From Cercophora sp. LCS_1 (lineage: Eukaryota; Ascomycota; Sordariomycetes; Sordariales; Lasiosphaeriaceae), in the NCBI GenBank assembly GCA_036250225.1, contig JAPZLL010000034.1:342252-406251 (forward strand): a stretch of DNA of 64,000 nucleotides, in the 5' to 3' direction. The notes beneath the pieces were generated by a model. The model was not told the origin of the DNA, did not search any database, and saw nothing but the letters and a program-made list of their open reading frames with translations. Numbering within the stretch: position 1 is the first letter of the stretch; every line of letters starts with the position of its first letter. The translations under genes were made by a program, and so were the position numbers. Shown piece after piece: positions 41,310 through 52,038 of this stretch.

Positions 41310-42453
41310 TCAACCCCGCTTGACCACCCGAAGCGAGGAACGAGCAGAGGCGGAGTGCCTCTTGGTGTAGGCGCCGGGAATGGGCCGTCATCGGCGATGT
41401 CCCGCCAGATGGGCGGCAATGTGATTGTTCGGCTCGTCTCCCTCGTAAAAGAGCTTGGCGATGTCTCGATAGTTTCGAGGGCTGAACGATACCCAGGAAG
41501 CCGTGCAGCTTTTTGCCAGGCCAACCCGAGTCAAGGGTGCGACTGCACGGCGAGGGGCACCTCGTCTCCCTTGCGCCGTCCGGGCCAGCTCATTGCACCC
41601 ACCTGCCTCCCGGCTCGATTCCCATTGTTGGGACTCGCAGTGAGCATCTTGCATTCTCCAATGATTGATTTGGGCGGCGCTGCTGCTGCTGCACACACAT
41701 GCAGCTTTTAGTCTCCTGGCGCCGCTGCGTTTTACCGGGCTTGTTCGTTCTGGTTGGCCGGTTTTTCATGCAGCCCTAAAACCACCAGGTTGACTCTTGA
41801 TCCCTGAAACCGGCGAGACACTCGACTCGACACGGGCTGGGGGATTTCCGATGGGATGCATACAGGTGTGTGGCTAGCATACAAAGAACCCGGCGACGCT
41901 GAGGTGAAATAAGCGGGTGGGTTATCATGAATTATCGAGGCAGTTCAGTGCGATGGCTATCGCAGCGGATTGGCATGTCTCTGGCTCTGTCGCGGCGGCG
42001 CCGACCCCTGCGTCCAGTGCTGCTCGGGGTGTTGCGTAATTGTAGGTGTGTGTGGCCAGTCGTCTGACCCTGTCATCGAAACCAAGAGGTTGTCGATCAG
42101 ATCGTCGCGGGGTCGAGCTAGGCCAGACCAGAGCCAAGTGTCTCACATTGCTTTTGGAAAGCAAACTAAAAGCCAATCCCAACCATCCCCCACACAGTGC
42201 CCATGGGCCGTCTGCAGCTAATCCAAACGCCAAATACCCCTATCCCTGCCGGGTTCATTATCCGTCACGTCCATTCACATCCAGCCTACACCACCACGCA
42301 AGCCGTGATCTGCTCGCCGGCTTCCCTCGATCCAGAGCCCAGGCCCTCAAAGTCGGCATCGGCATGCAGCAAGTCCCTCGCCGGTCAACAGGCATTCAAA
42401 GGACCGGACATGTAACCCGTACCTCACACTGTCTGGCCTGCAGCCCCCTCCTC
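41310..42453. other. Intergenic, nothing recognised
   Basis: About 1.1 kb. The longer open frames overlap on both strands without family resemblance. May contain the missing 5' exon of the mutarotase-like gene at its left end. Confidence 0.4.
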
Positions 42454-43314
42454 TCACCCCTCCAGACCCAAAACCTCCCTCAGCGCAACCTCGTTAGCCC
42501 TCCACCACCGCCCCTTGGCTTCCAACTCATCCTCCACACTGCCTTTGCCCTCCTCCCGCCTCCTCTTGGCCTCCTTTGCCGCCCCACAACTCTTCACCCG
42601 GCGAGCCTCCAAGGCCGCCACCTCGGCCTGCAACCTCTCCGTCTCCTTCCTCTTCCTCGGCGCTACCTCGCTCAGCCGCTCAAGCTGGCGGTCTAGGTCG
42701 CGCATCTCGTCCCGCCTCCGCTCGACGGCCGCCATTGTCTTGCCGAGCGGCATGTTGAGCTCGGGCCTGGCCCCCTCCGGCACCTCGCTCCTCTCCCGCA
42801 ACAGCGCTATCCCTGCCTCCAAGTCGGCCATACGCGCCGGCAGCTCGCCTAGCGTTGCCGTATCCAGCGTCACCTGCTCGTGACGCGCCGCCAAGTCGCG
42901 CGCCCGTGCCTCGAGCTGCGTCACCGTGTCGGCCACGTCGGTCTTGAGCGCCTTCAGGGCTGCTTTCGCCTCGAGATTGGCCGCCTCCAGGTCGGCGTTC
43001 TCCTGCGGGGTGACGATCAGCGGCGGGTCGCCGACGATGGCGCGGATGAATTTCTCCTTGGTGACCTGCTCGACGTATGAGAAGCGGAGCTTGGCGAAGA
43101 GCTCCTTGTAGTGCGCCAGGTCGGCTTCGAGCGAGGACGGGGTGGGTGTGTCGAGTGACGAGGCGGATATGTCGGATGTGCGCAGGTTCGAGGGGGTCAG
43201 CGAGTTGGAGATGGGCTCGGAGATTTTGACGATGGTCAGAGGGGTGGCGGCGGACAGGGATGCCAGTGCGGTGAGGGCGCGGGTTGCGCGTTGAGGGAGC
43301 GGCTGGGAAGCCAT
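42454..43314 (-). CDS. SOS7: Kinetochore protein Sos7 (Kre28 family)
   Basis: Single exon, 286 residues, ATG at 43,314. It has the diagnostic Sos7 segment SLEADLAHYKELFAKLRFSY, VEQVTKEKFIRAIVGDPPLI, VTPQENADLEAANLEAKAAL, followed by a nearly continuous coiled coil (KALKTDVADTVTQLEARARD to EREVAALEARR-type heptads) and the end RWWRANEVALREVLGLEG. Sos7 partners Spc7/Knl1 at the outer kinetochore in fission yeast, and Kre28 partners Spc105 in budding yeast. The length is typical. No missing parts. Confidence 0.85.
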   Translation of the reverse strand: MASQPLPQRATRALTALASLSAATPLTIVKISEPISNSLTPSNLRTSDISASSLDTPTPSSLEADLAHYKELFAKLRFSYVEQVTKEKFIRAIVGDPPLIVTPQENADLEAANLEAKAALKALKTDVADTVTQLEARARDLAARHEQVTLDTATLGELPARMADLEAGIALLRERSEVPEGARPELNMPLGKTMAAVERRRDEMRDLDRQLERLSEVAPRKRKETERLQAEVAALEARRVKSCGAAKEAKRRREEGKGSVEDELEAKGRWWRANEVALREVLGLEG

Positions 43315-45700
43315 CTTGTCTCTGTCGCGATTTGGGCCCGTCGAGACTTGTTGACGTGTGGTTTTTGGGACTGTCGCGGTTTCGATGACGGGTGGTGTTT
43401 ACTTTTGGCGCGAAAGCAGATGTCAAGCGCGATACCAAACATTACGCTTATCGCGTTTGCTTTATCGATTGCGCTTGTGACGCCAACTTGGGAGTGGGGT
43501 GCTGCGCTTATTTGCACGGCAGTTAAGCGCCAGGCAGATCCCCCGTGGAACCACCCAAACTCCAGCCTCGTCATTTTCCCACGACGCCTCCCCTCCCCAG
43601 CCCTCGTCCTTTCATACAGCCTCGTCTGCCAACTCGACTGTTCGCGAGCCTCTTTGCATTTTTACGAATGTGCTCGGACCGCCTCTCTCCCCCGCGCGCA
43701 AAAGAAGCAAAGTTATCGTGTTGCTGCAAGTCGACAGCTCATTTTCTGACACATCACAAGGCTCTCAGAGGCGTCTGGCCGACTCAAACTCTGGCGTTTG
43801 CGCACGCTGAATGCGGAAAGTCTTTCCCATGTTTGTTCCCCCCCCGCCCTTTTGCGGGCAAACATGGACAATACCCACCCTCCATAAAGCTTGTTCGACC
43901 AGGGGGCGGGAGACCGGCGAAATGGAGGACAACCGAACTCCCCGGAATCGGGGTCCCGGACCCGAAGGATTTAGACAACTGCCGGCTCTAGGTATTTTAC
44001 CGACAAGCCAGGTTAGCGTCACCAAGACTTACCTACAGCCCATATGTAGACAGCAACTTGTGGGTCAGAGATCGCCACGACTCGATGCTTGTCGCTCTGG
44101 TTAAGGGGAAGCTCTGAGACAGTTTAAGACACTGCATTCTAACTTGCGGGCCGGAGTCCGCCTCCACTTTTACACCCTCCAGAGGGGTGTCTCTTCGTGC
44201 AGCCTCGATGAAGACATCTACGGCGCTTTCCAAGGATCAGCGCCCAACACACTCCAGCAATGGGTTCAGCCACTGCGCATGTTTGGCTGTCCAAAATTAC
44301 TGATGACGTTTTCTCAGCGCTTGGCGGAGCAAAAGCAAGTGCGAGCAACCTCTCCGAGCTTGACCTATGGGGAAGCTGCCAGCAAAAACCCATTGGGATG
44401 CATACGGCAAGTGCTTGGCCAGCTGCAAGTGCGGCTTGGCAGCCCACCCACTTTGGCTGTCTTTTTGCATGCCCCATTTTGTGCTCGCGTCCGGTTACCC
44501 CTCCATCTTTCAGCTCACCGGCATCCTGATGTGGGTGACAATGCATACGGATGAACCGGGAAGGAGACCGCTTTCGACCCAATACCGTGATACCCGGTGA
44601 TGAGCATCGTAGTCAACTCCCGCCCAGCCCCTGAGCCGTCTCCTCCACACCGCGGCCATGATTTTCACGATGCGACGGCAGGTTGGTATCAGCCCAGCAA
44701 TCCAGGAACACCTCAACGTCCGCGCGAGCGATCCCAAGAGTTACCTGGTGATGAACACTGGTCAGGATGGGAGAAGATCTTGACGGCCGCCTCTTGCCAG
44801 CTGGCTGGCTGGCTGCAACAGGCCCGATTCGAGCATTGCTCGAGACTTTGGCTGCCTTGTGCAACCCACGGGGGCAGCTACAACGGATGATGCCGCTTGG
44901 CTAGGCCACCAGCGGATCCCTCATGCCTCTGGGACAGTGCCAGAAACCTTGCGGAATTTGTCCATAGCGACCAGCCACCAACACACATGCCACCTCCCTT
45001 CGATTGGAACTGTTGGGCCGTCTGAGGTCTTTTTCAGCGAGTCTTGCGTAGTCCTTCGAGATACGCTGTCCCGCGAGAGGATCAAGGGGCCGGCCGGTCT
45101 GGTCTAATGCTGGGGGCAGATCTGAAGAAACCCCGGTCCCAAGCTCAGTCTGTCCCAGCAACTCGGTTTGTCGCTCGAGATCCTAGCTAGCCCAGGCGAG
45201 ATCGATGCAATCAGCTGGCGAAGCTCCACCGGTTTGGCCCACGATTGGATGGCTCTCTAGTACTCGCACGGCAGGGGCAGCCAAGCTACTTCCACCTCCT
45301 CGCCGGGTTCCTTCCCCTAGCTGTGGCTCGTTGACGATCACTTGTCGTTGCGGGGGGGGATGGGGGGGAAGGAGGGGGGGTGTCATGCGGAGAAAGCGAG
45401 ACACACGCCCCCTGCAATGCGGTGTGATGGGCAGCAAAAGAAACGGAATAGTGACCTCTTTGCCGGAGTTGCTTCGGTCGGTGAGTCGGAACATCATGAC
45501 GGGGAAGGTCAAGCATTCAGCTTGGGTTCATCTGTCGGACGCACGATTGCACGGATGGAGAGGTGGGCTCACGGTTTTCGCATATAATGGCCTCCGCACT
45601 CGAGTGATCAGGATTGTTGCTCCCAACGCGTCTCAAACTCTTCGAGCAGCCTACGACACGAACCCCCGCTACTTTCTCAACTTCCTTGAATCGTCCACAT
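43315..45700. other. Intergenic, 2.4 kb without a recognised gene
   Basis: Includes the divergent upstream region of SOS7. G-runs at about 45,351-45,380. ORFs up to about 167 codons occur on both strands but none has family resemblance, consistent splice sites or a supporting neighbour. Confidence 0.4.
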
Positions 45701-45716
45701 ACTCCTGATCGCCTGT

Positions 45717-45855
45717 TGCTCTTATCGTTCTGCTTCTGCTACTTCTGCTTCTGCTTCTGCTCCTGCTACTTCTGCTTCTGCTTTTACCACCCCCGCTTCT
45801 ACCTATGCTGCTCCTGCTTCTGCTTTTGCTACTTCTGCTTCTGCTTCTACCTCTC
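45717..45855 (+). repeat. CTTCTG/GCTACT microsatellite (Ser-Ala coding)
   Basis: Interrupted hexamer tract (ttctgcttctgctacttctg). In the frame of the RRM gene that follows it reads Ser-Ala-Ser-Ala-Thr repeats without a stop through to its ATG at 45,888, so it may be an N-terminal coding repeat if an upstream exon exists. Otherwise it is 5' leader. Confidence 0.7.
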
Positions 45856-45887
45856 ATCTTCTCTTTGACCCACCCACGCTACCAAAC

Positions 45888-47440
45888 ATGGGGCCCACCA
45901 TCGTCTTCCCCGGTGAACCTTCAAGGGGCGTTTATTATGTGACTCTTGGAAACGTACGTGCTCCTTCAGAACCGTGGCGAAGACTGTTGACGCCCTCAAG
46001 CTCCCCTATAGGACCGAGTGGTGGGAAATCAAGAGCTTGATTAGGCGTCGCCTCGACCGGCCCGTCGACATGTATGTGTGGATTTGCCAAGCCAAACCGG
46101 ATCACGGCTGGGTCAGAGTGTTAGGTCGCCGAGACTACGAGGAAGTCAGGAGTGCGTCTCTCTCCCCTTTGCGCCGTGCATCGCTGACATCAGTGTCAAC
46201 AGGGGTTCTCGGGGAAAAGCCCTTCAGGGGTCATTACTATCTCCTGGAAGGGGCCTGGGGATACGAAGGCCGGAACCCCATCGAAGTCCATGAGCCCCTC
46301 AGCCTGGATGCAGGGCTCTTCTTCCGTCGGTTACCTCAACCGCTTCCATGGCCTCAGTGGCCCCACCACTTCACTGGCGGCGCACCGCAGACTGGCGGCT
46401 CTGGCCCGGCGACCCAAGAGGACCCTCCCGTGACCATGTCGACGCCCGGGATGGGATACTTTTACCAGCGGAGCCCGGCCCGTTATCGACCTCAGCCCGA
46501 GGTTGACAGGCAGCTGATGCTCCCCCTCGATGACCCGAACAGGGGGTGTCTGTCGACCCGGCTTCCCGATAAGAGGCTCAACCTTGTCATGGCCTGCCTT
46601 TCTAATCCTGGGACGATACAAAGGTTCGAGGGCTTCGAAAACCACGCCGTGTTGACCTTTTTCACTAGCGAACAAGCCGAACAAGCGGCCCAGGACATTG
46701 CGATTGTTGATGCCTTCCGTGTCTGCCCCATGCGGGGCCACCAACGGGACTACCGCGGAGAGGGTGACAACGAAGAGAGCGACGACGAAGCCTGCCTCCG
46801 CTGCTGTCCTCCGGCGCCGAGAGCATTGGCAGCACCGGCAGCACCGGCAGAATCGACAGCGCCGGCAGCATCGGCAGCGCCGGCAGCACCGACAGCATCG
46901 GCAGCATCGACAGCATCGACAGCGCCGGCAGTGCCGGCAGCACCGACCGATACGCCGCGCAACGCCATCAGCTTGACGAGACCTTCCATTGCTGAGTTAC
47001 ACATTATTGCCCGGGCTATTTCCAGTTACCTGGATCAGATAGAGCGTGCCTGCGCAGAGATCAGCGCAGCACGAGGCCCGACGACGCCTCCCAACACCCC
47101 CGCGGGAGGGAATCAGATCGACGAGCGCACCTCGGCTTTGGACGCCACCTCGGGAACCTCGCAGCCGCCGGCATGCCTCTACTATGTAACCGTCTCTAGT
47201 GTGGCAGGCTCATGGGCCGGGGTGGGAAATGCCCCCTCTTCGAGCCGTCCACCCATGGCGTCGCCGGAAACCCAGCAGAGCAACGCCGGAACGCAAGCCG
47301 GGGTGGAACAGGCCTCGTCTTCGAGCCGTCCACCCATGGCGTCGCCGGAAACCCAGCAGAGCGACGCCGGAACGCAAGCCGAGGTTCCCAGCTCACCCGT
47401 GTATGGGCCTTCCGTGTCCTCGCCAACGCCTTCGGAGTGA
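45888..47440 (+). CDS. RRM-type RNA-binding protein with Ala/Pro repeats
   Basis: join(45888-45953, 46001-46151, 46203-47440), 484 residues. Intron 1 (47 nt) splits the first RRM: GVYYVTLGN | LPYRTEWWEIKSLIRRRLDR, VDMYVWICQAKPDHGWVRVL, then EKPFRGHYYLLEGAWGYEG. Intron 2 (51 nt) is a multiple of three, and the frame stays open if it is retained. RNP2-like YYVTLGN and the helix-1 W-x-x-L/I-K pattern match fungal RRMs. A second domain at about 170-260 (RLNLVMACLSNPGTIQRFEG, HAVLTFFTSEQAEQA) is RRM-like. The C-terminal half has a (A-A-P/S)n repeat and a duplicated SSSRPPMASPETQQS motif. Role in mRNA binding inferred. Confidence 0.65.
46812..46950 (+). repeat. GCAGCACCG/GCAGCATCG coding minisatellite
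   Basis: A 9-bp-based tract (gcagcaccggcagcatcggc) codes the Ala-rich linker of the RRM gene. It keeps frame over about 15 units, and the antisense frames it opens are shadows. A second coding repeat of 72-75 bp (tcgagccgtccacccatggc) occurs at 47,240 and 47,318. Confidence 0.8.
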
Positions 47441-48315
47441 GGCGGTCGGCGTCTTTGCTTGGCCTGGGACGTTTCCCGGCCCGTTGTACGTCGGGCGCTG
47501 TCCCGCCGCAGTCCCGAGTCGATGTCTTCATCGCCAGTCCCTCTTTGACAGCATGTTGGCTGTGATGCCGTTCCCTTGCGTATTCTCCTCGCGTGTTCTC
47601 CTTTCGTGTCTTCTCCTTGCCTCTTGACGGGATTATGGAAAAGGTCTCCGGTATCATCACCGCGCAACCCAGATTGTAGTGCCCCTTTCCTTTGCGCCTC
47701 GGTCGGGATCACAAAAGGTTCTCGTGTTTCACGAGATCACAAGTGCCCGCCTGCGACCATCATTACCCTCTCCTTTGTGAAAAGTTCTTGCTTGTTTTCC
47801 TATCACGATGATGTCCTGCAGTTCTTATGTGTTGTTCCCAGTTCTTCATGTGTCGTTCCTTGAGAGTCGTGGTCGGAGTCGAAAAAGAACAATCACACGG
47901 TTCAGGGAGCATGGTTGCAGTCACTCACTCCTCTCACTTGTTGTCTTCCATTCGGTCAGGAGATTGTTGGGAATGTTCAGATTGGCACTTTGGTATTGGC
48001 AACGACATGGAAAGTTCACCACAGATTGAGCTATCAAAACTGTTATCTCTTTTTACTATTACTTCCAAAAACACGTACATGTGATGATACAACCACAAAT
48101 GAAGCCCATGCACCGTTGGCTGTCCTCCCCGACGCGGCACACATCATGGGCAGGCAGATTGCACCATGACAAGGATGTGCAAACAGACCACTCAAACGCC
48201 CCTGCCCACCCGTGAAACAAAGACTAACATAACAAGCAAAAAAGAAAAAACCTGAACCCCGACCGTCCCTACATGTACAGTTGGAGCCTGTCCCGTTTCC
48301 CAGTCCCGTCCCTTC
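47441..48315. other. Convergent 3' flanks, nothing recognised
   Basis: 875 bp between the RRM gene (plus) and the JmjC/SET gene (minus). No frame with family resemblance. Confidence 0.45.
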
Positions 48316-51300
48316 CTACTCCCCGGCATAGCCCCTCCCGCCAAACACCGTGATCTCCTCGCCGTCCTGAATGTCCCGCAATGCCACCAGCACGAGCCTG
48401 AACCGACCCTGCATCCTCAACACCTGAAGCTTGGCTGTCGGCTCCACGTTGTGGTTCACCTTGCGCACCCAGTTGCCACGCCGGCCGGTATATATATCAG
48501 CTACTACACTATCGCCTACGTCCGGCCTGCGCAGCGGAACCGTGAACTGGCTGTACGTGCCAGGCGGCGTCAGCTCGCCCATGAGCTCGCCCAACAGCTG
48601 CCCCTTGTTGTGTGTGCCCTGGGACCGAACACCCTCGCCCTTGGGGCCGTCAATCGACACCCGCGCCACATCGGCCATACGCTTCGCGGCGCATGTGCAG
48701 CCATTCCTCCGCTTGCAGAGCTGACAGAACTTCTCCCCGGGGGGGACCGCGGCGGGATCCGAGGGCCAAGCCCAGTTGCGTCTCCAGTTGGCTGGTTGCG
48801 GCCAGTCGGGGTAGGCCTGGGGATCGTAGTGTGTCTGCTTGAGCGTGGTGTATGGGGCCAACAGAGGCTCAAGCTCGCTGGCTGCCAATTCTCGGGTGTC
48901 GTACTGCTCCCAGACAAACTCGGGGCCCACCTCCATGTTGGCAATGGCCTTCTGGAAGAGGTTCCCAACCGCTGCCAAGCTCCGGATAAACGAGTTGTTG
49001 TGGATGTGGTCGGCGAAGCGGGCGACATCTTGGGCGAAGAGGGTGAGGCTGATGAACTCCGAGTCGAGGGGCAAGATGCACAGGATACCCTCGTCTTTGT
49101 TGCTGCATATGGTTTTCCAGCATTTGCCCTCGCGGATCAACGTGTGAAGTTTGGGCAGATCCTGGTCGGTCCACCCAAGCTTATCAAGGAGCACCTTGGA
49201 GTTTTCCACCGAGCTGCGGCGGCGGGCTTCTTCGGTGTCGCCGACGCTGACGCTCAATCCCGCCAGCTTCATCCTACAGAAGCGGCGGAGGAAGACGTGG
49301 ATGGCGGTGTTATCGGGCATCTCGTCCACTTTGTTGATCAGGTCGAAGATCGAGCTGTCCTGCGGGAAAAGCCACTGGATACCCCTCCAGCCTTTGAGCA
49401 GATTATCAACCCGGTGGAATGCCGCCATGCTGTCAACAGTGAGGACGGCGTTGGAGGGGGCCCTATTGATGCTGCCTAACATTGCAGACAGCTTCTGGTA
49501 CGCCGTCTTGTTGGGCGACGGTACCTCCGGCAAAAACGGGAGAGGCGGGAGAGGCACGGGGGAGCACTTGAGAGGTATGCTGGCAACTCTCGCGGCACCG
49601 GCTAGTGTCTTTGGCTTTTTGGCGACTTTCATCGCGGCTGGTTTGGCTGCCGGTCTCTTTTTGCTGGCCGACGCAGTTGGTCGCGGGCTGTTCACCATGG
49701 ATGCCAACGCTGCAGCGGCTTTGGTGCGCAGATCCCCTTCATCAGCTTGGGAGCCAGCTCCTGGTGGCGGTACAGGCCCAGGCCGTTGAATGGTCTTTGG
49801 CGAGTGTCCACCACCGGGGTGCTGCATCGCCGGACTCTGCGGAGGAAGTATCGGCGACGGCGCTAGGCGAGGAGACTGTTGGGGAGCAGACAGCACCGGC
49901 ATAGGCTGGACGGGGGCAAACGTCTCCGACGCGTACAGTGGGCGCCGCATCACAAACGGCGCAGGAGCAGGTTGTCCTTCCATTCCAGTGAAGGGATTCA
50001 CAGCCTGTCCAGCTGGTCGAGAAGGAACAGGTTGCTCGGCCTGTAGAGATGATGGCTGACTCAAGTTTAAGTTCGGAGGCGACATGATTCTAGAGCCAGG
50101 GGACACAGGGTGAGCCTGAGCGCCCTCAGTCATGCCTGGTCTTGCGTCTGCCATGGCCATCTGACTGGGCGGCGCATGCATCTGGACGCCCGACGGCATT
50201 TGGAGAACCTGGCTTCGAGCCGGGCTGGAGGGTCCTGCAGGCTGTGACAGAGTCGCCGGTGCTTGCAGCCCTTGTTGGTCAATTGGAGTCGTCGCTGCTG
50301 GAACAGGTTGCGGGGTGTATGAGGGTAGCAGCGCACTGTTAGCGATCTGGTGATTGGGGCGTACAATGTTGCTTCGAATGTCTCCTTGCGGCAGCGACCC
50401 GGCCAGGGAAAGTTCGCGTGCAGCCGACTCGTATTCCTTCAGCGGTGAGGCATTCGTCTGGCTCAACGCTTGGGCGGGATACTCTCTGTTGTCGGAGGGT
50501 TGACTTGACTGTCCCAGCGGCGTGGAGCTCGATCCAATCAACGGAGGGTGTCTCGAGAGGGGTTCCTCCGGCGGCGAGGCGGGCGCCTGCAGCTGGCGCC
50601 TGGCCATCTTGGAGCGGCTTCCAGTGCTTACAGTGCTTGCAGGTTGCGTGGCCGGCGGCGTCGGCTTCTCTGGATAAAGGCGGAAGTCTTCCGCCGAGAT
50701 GGCCGTTTTATCTGGACAGAGATCGTCACAAAAGGTATAGTTGATAGGCTCGTCCGGCGATGAAAGATATTCGACATTGACGGCGATGGCATAGTTTGGT
50801 CCCAGGTTCAGGACCTGGTGGTATGTGCCAGGCTCCGTAACCACCGCCTGTCCTGGGACGCAGTAATCCAGAGTGTACTCGATGCCCCATTCATCCAACT
50901 GCGCGGGCGGAATGTGAAGACTGAGGTGGCGAACCGCCTGGGAACAGTTGCGCATGGCCGGGTACGCAATCTTCATCATCTCTTCCAGTCTTGCGCTTGA
51001 GCTGGGCTTGACAAAGCACCAGAACTTGTTTTCTCCCGACCGAAGGAGATTCTCGGATCGAACGTGAGCGTCTTCCCTGTGCATCGTGGTGATGGTCTTG
51101 CCCAGCAGGTTGAAGTAGACGTATTGGCTGTTGATGCCTTCCAAAACCCCGCGTCCGCGCATCTTCAACTTCTCGCCCGGAGATAGCTCGACATCGGTGA
51201 ACAATGGGTTGCCGATAATGTATGGCCGGGTCCCGGTAGGAGGGCTCTTTGCCGTAGTGTTCCACAGCTCTCGCTGGTCCTCAAAACTCCATTCTGCCTT

Positions 51301-52038
51301 TGCAGTCCGCGGAAAGGGGAGACGAGGATTGTTGAACCGCACCCTCTTGCCCGTATCCACCGTGATAAGCCCCTTTGCGTCCGTCTTGTAAATAAATGAT
51401 GTCGCATGATCCTTAGTCGGACGATTCATCTTCTCAATCTTCAGAGGAGGCAAGCCATGGACCTGGAGCTTGAAATAGCCCCTGTCCCTGACAACTGGAT
51501 GGCGGGAGCACTCCTCGAAGAAGTCCTCGTTCAGAATATTGATGTCTCTGTAGATGCAGCTGAACAGGGGCGACGCGTGGTTCGAAAGCACCGGGCCAGG
51601 AAGAGATGCCTGCCGAATTAGCTGGAAGGCCGGCACCCCGCTGGCACGGGGGGTGTCGGTGGGTGGTGATGTCGAGTCGGGCGTTGCCGGCCCCGACGGT
51701 TGCTTGGACATGTCGCGGTCCTGGCTCGACGCCCCGCGCGAGAGCAACGGGTCTTGGGCAGCATTCTGGTCGTTGACCGCGGGAGAGCCGTACGAGAGGG
51801 GCGTGTCCGGGCCATGCGGAGGAGATGGGAGCAGGTGCGTGCGGATGCCTCCCACGTCGGCGGAGAGCTGGTCCAGACAGCCCAGGATGTATAGCAGGTG
51901 TTCTCGGCCGACCTTGGTGCCGGGCGGTTTGACTTTGCGAGCTGGCGTGACGCCGTCGGTGACAAAGTTGCGCAGCGAATCGCGAACGCGACGAAGCTCA
52001 TCGTCAATTGAGACGACCCTACCCGGAAGGCCGTCCAT
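48316..52038 (-). CDS. Large chromatin protein with JmjC and C-terminal SET-like domains
   Basis: Single open frame of 1240 residues from ATG 52,038. An N-terminal helix (VSIDDELRRVRDSLRNFVTD) is followed by a disordered part. The JmjC domain spans about 300-425: YVYFNLLGKTITTMHREDAH carries the iron ligands His320 and Glu322, NKFWCFVKP the 2-oxoglutarate-binding region, and PGTYHQVLNLGPNYAIAVNV the second His407. A long Pro/Ser/Gln-rich linker follows, then a helical block (about 880-1090). A Cys cluster (FCQLCKRRNGCTC) leads into a SET-like end (about 1121-1240): GEGVRSQG..GQLLGELMGE, WVRKVNHNVEPTAKLQV, LVALRDIQDGEEITV. The usual NHSC-P is NHNVEP, and the Tyr of the final motif is Phe (TVFGGRGY), so methyltransferase activity is doubtful. 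Probably a nuclear histone-modifying or scaffold protein. Confidence 0.75.
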   Translation of the reverse strand: MDGLPGRVVSIDDELRRVRDSLRNFVTDGVTPARKVKPPGTKVGREHLLYILGCLDQLSADVGGIRTHLLPSPPHGPDTPLSYGSPAVNDQNAAQDPLLSRGASSQDRDMSKQPSGPATPDSTSPPTDTPRASGVPAFQLIRQASLPGPVLSNHASPLFSCIYRDINILNEDFFEECSRHPVVRDRGYFKLQVHGLPPLKIEKMNRPTKDHATSFIYKTDAKGLITVDTGKRVRFNNPRLPFPRTAKAEWSFEDQRELWNTTAKSPPTGTRPYIIGNPLFTDVELSPGEKLKMRGRGVLEGINSQYVYFNLLGKTITTMHREDAHVRSENLLRSGENKFWCFVKPSSSARLEEMMKIAYPAMRNCSQAVRHLSLHIPPAQLDEWGIEYTLDYCVPGQAVVTEPGTYHQVLNLGPNYAIAVNVEYLSSPDEPINYTFCDDLCPDKTAISAEDFRLYPEKPTPPATQPASTVSTGSRSKMARRQLQAPASPPEEPLSRHPPLIGSSSTPLGQSSQPSDNREYPAQALSQTNASPLKEYESAARELSLAGSLPQGDIRSNIVRPNHQIANSALLPSYTPQPVPAATTPIDQQGLQAPATLSQPAGPSSPARSQVLQMPSGVQMHAPPSQMAMADARPGMTEGAQAHPVSPGSRIMSPPNLNLSQPSSLQAEQPVPSRPAGQAVNPFTGMEGQPAPAPFVMRRPLYASETFAPVQPMPVLSAPQQSPRLAPSPILPPQSPAMQHPGGGHSPKTIQRPGPVPPPGAGSQADEGDLRTKAAAALASMVNSPRPTASASKKRPAAKPAAMKVAKKPKTLAGAARVASIPLKCSPVPLPPLPFLPEVPSPNKTAYQKLSAMLGSINRAPSNAVLTVDSMAAFHRVDNLLKGWRGIQWLFPQDSSIFDLINKVDEMPDNTAIHVFLRRFCRMKLAGLSVSVGDTEEARRRSSVENSKVLLDKLGWTDQDLPKLHTLIREGKCWKTICSNKDEGILCILPLDSEFISLTLFAQDVARFADHIHNNSFIRSLAAVGNLFQKAIANMEVGPEFVWEQYDTRELAASELEPLLAPYTTLKQTHYDPQAYPDWPQPANWRRNWAWPSDPAAVPPGEKFCQLCKRRNGCTCAAKRMADVARVSIDGPKGEGVRSQGTHNKGQLLGELMGELTPPGTYSQFTVPLRRPDVGDSVVADIYTGRRGNWVRKVNHNVEPTAKLQVLRMQGRFRLVLVALRDIQDGEEITVFGGRGYAGE

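Noticed and set aside
43545..43991. 148-codon plus-strand frame upstream of SOS7
   Set aside because: Several overlapping frames are open equally; sequence character is random (Pro/Arg/Cys).
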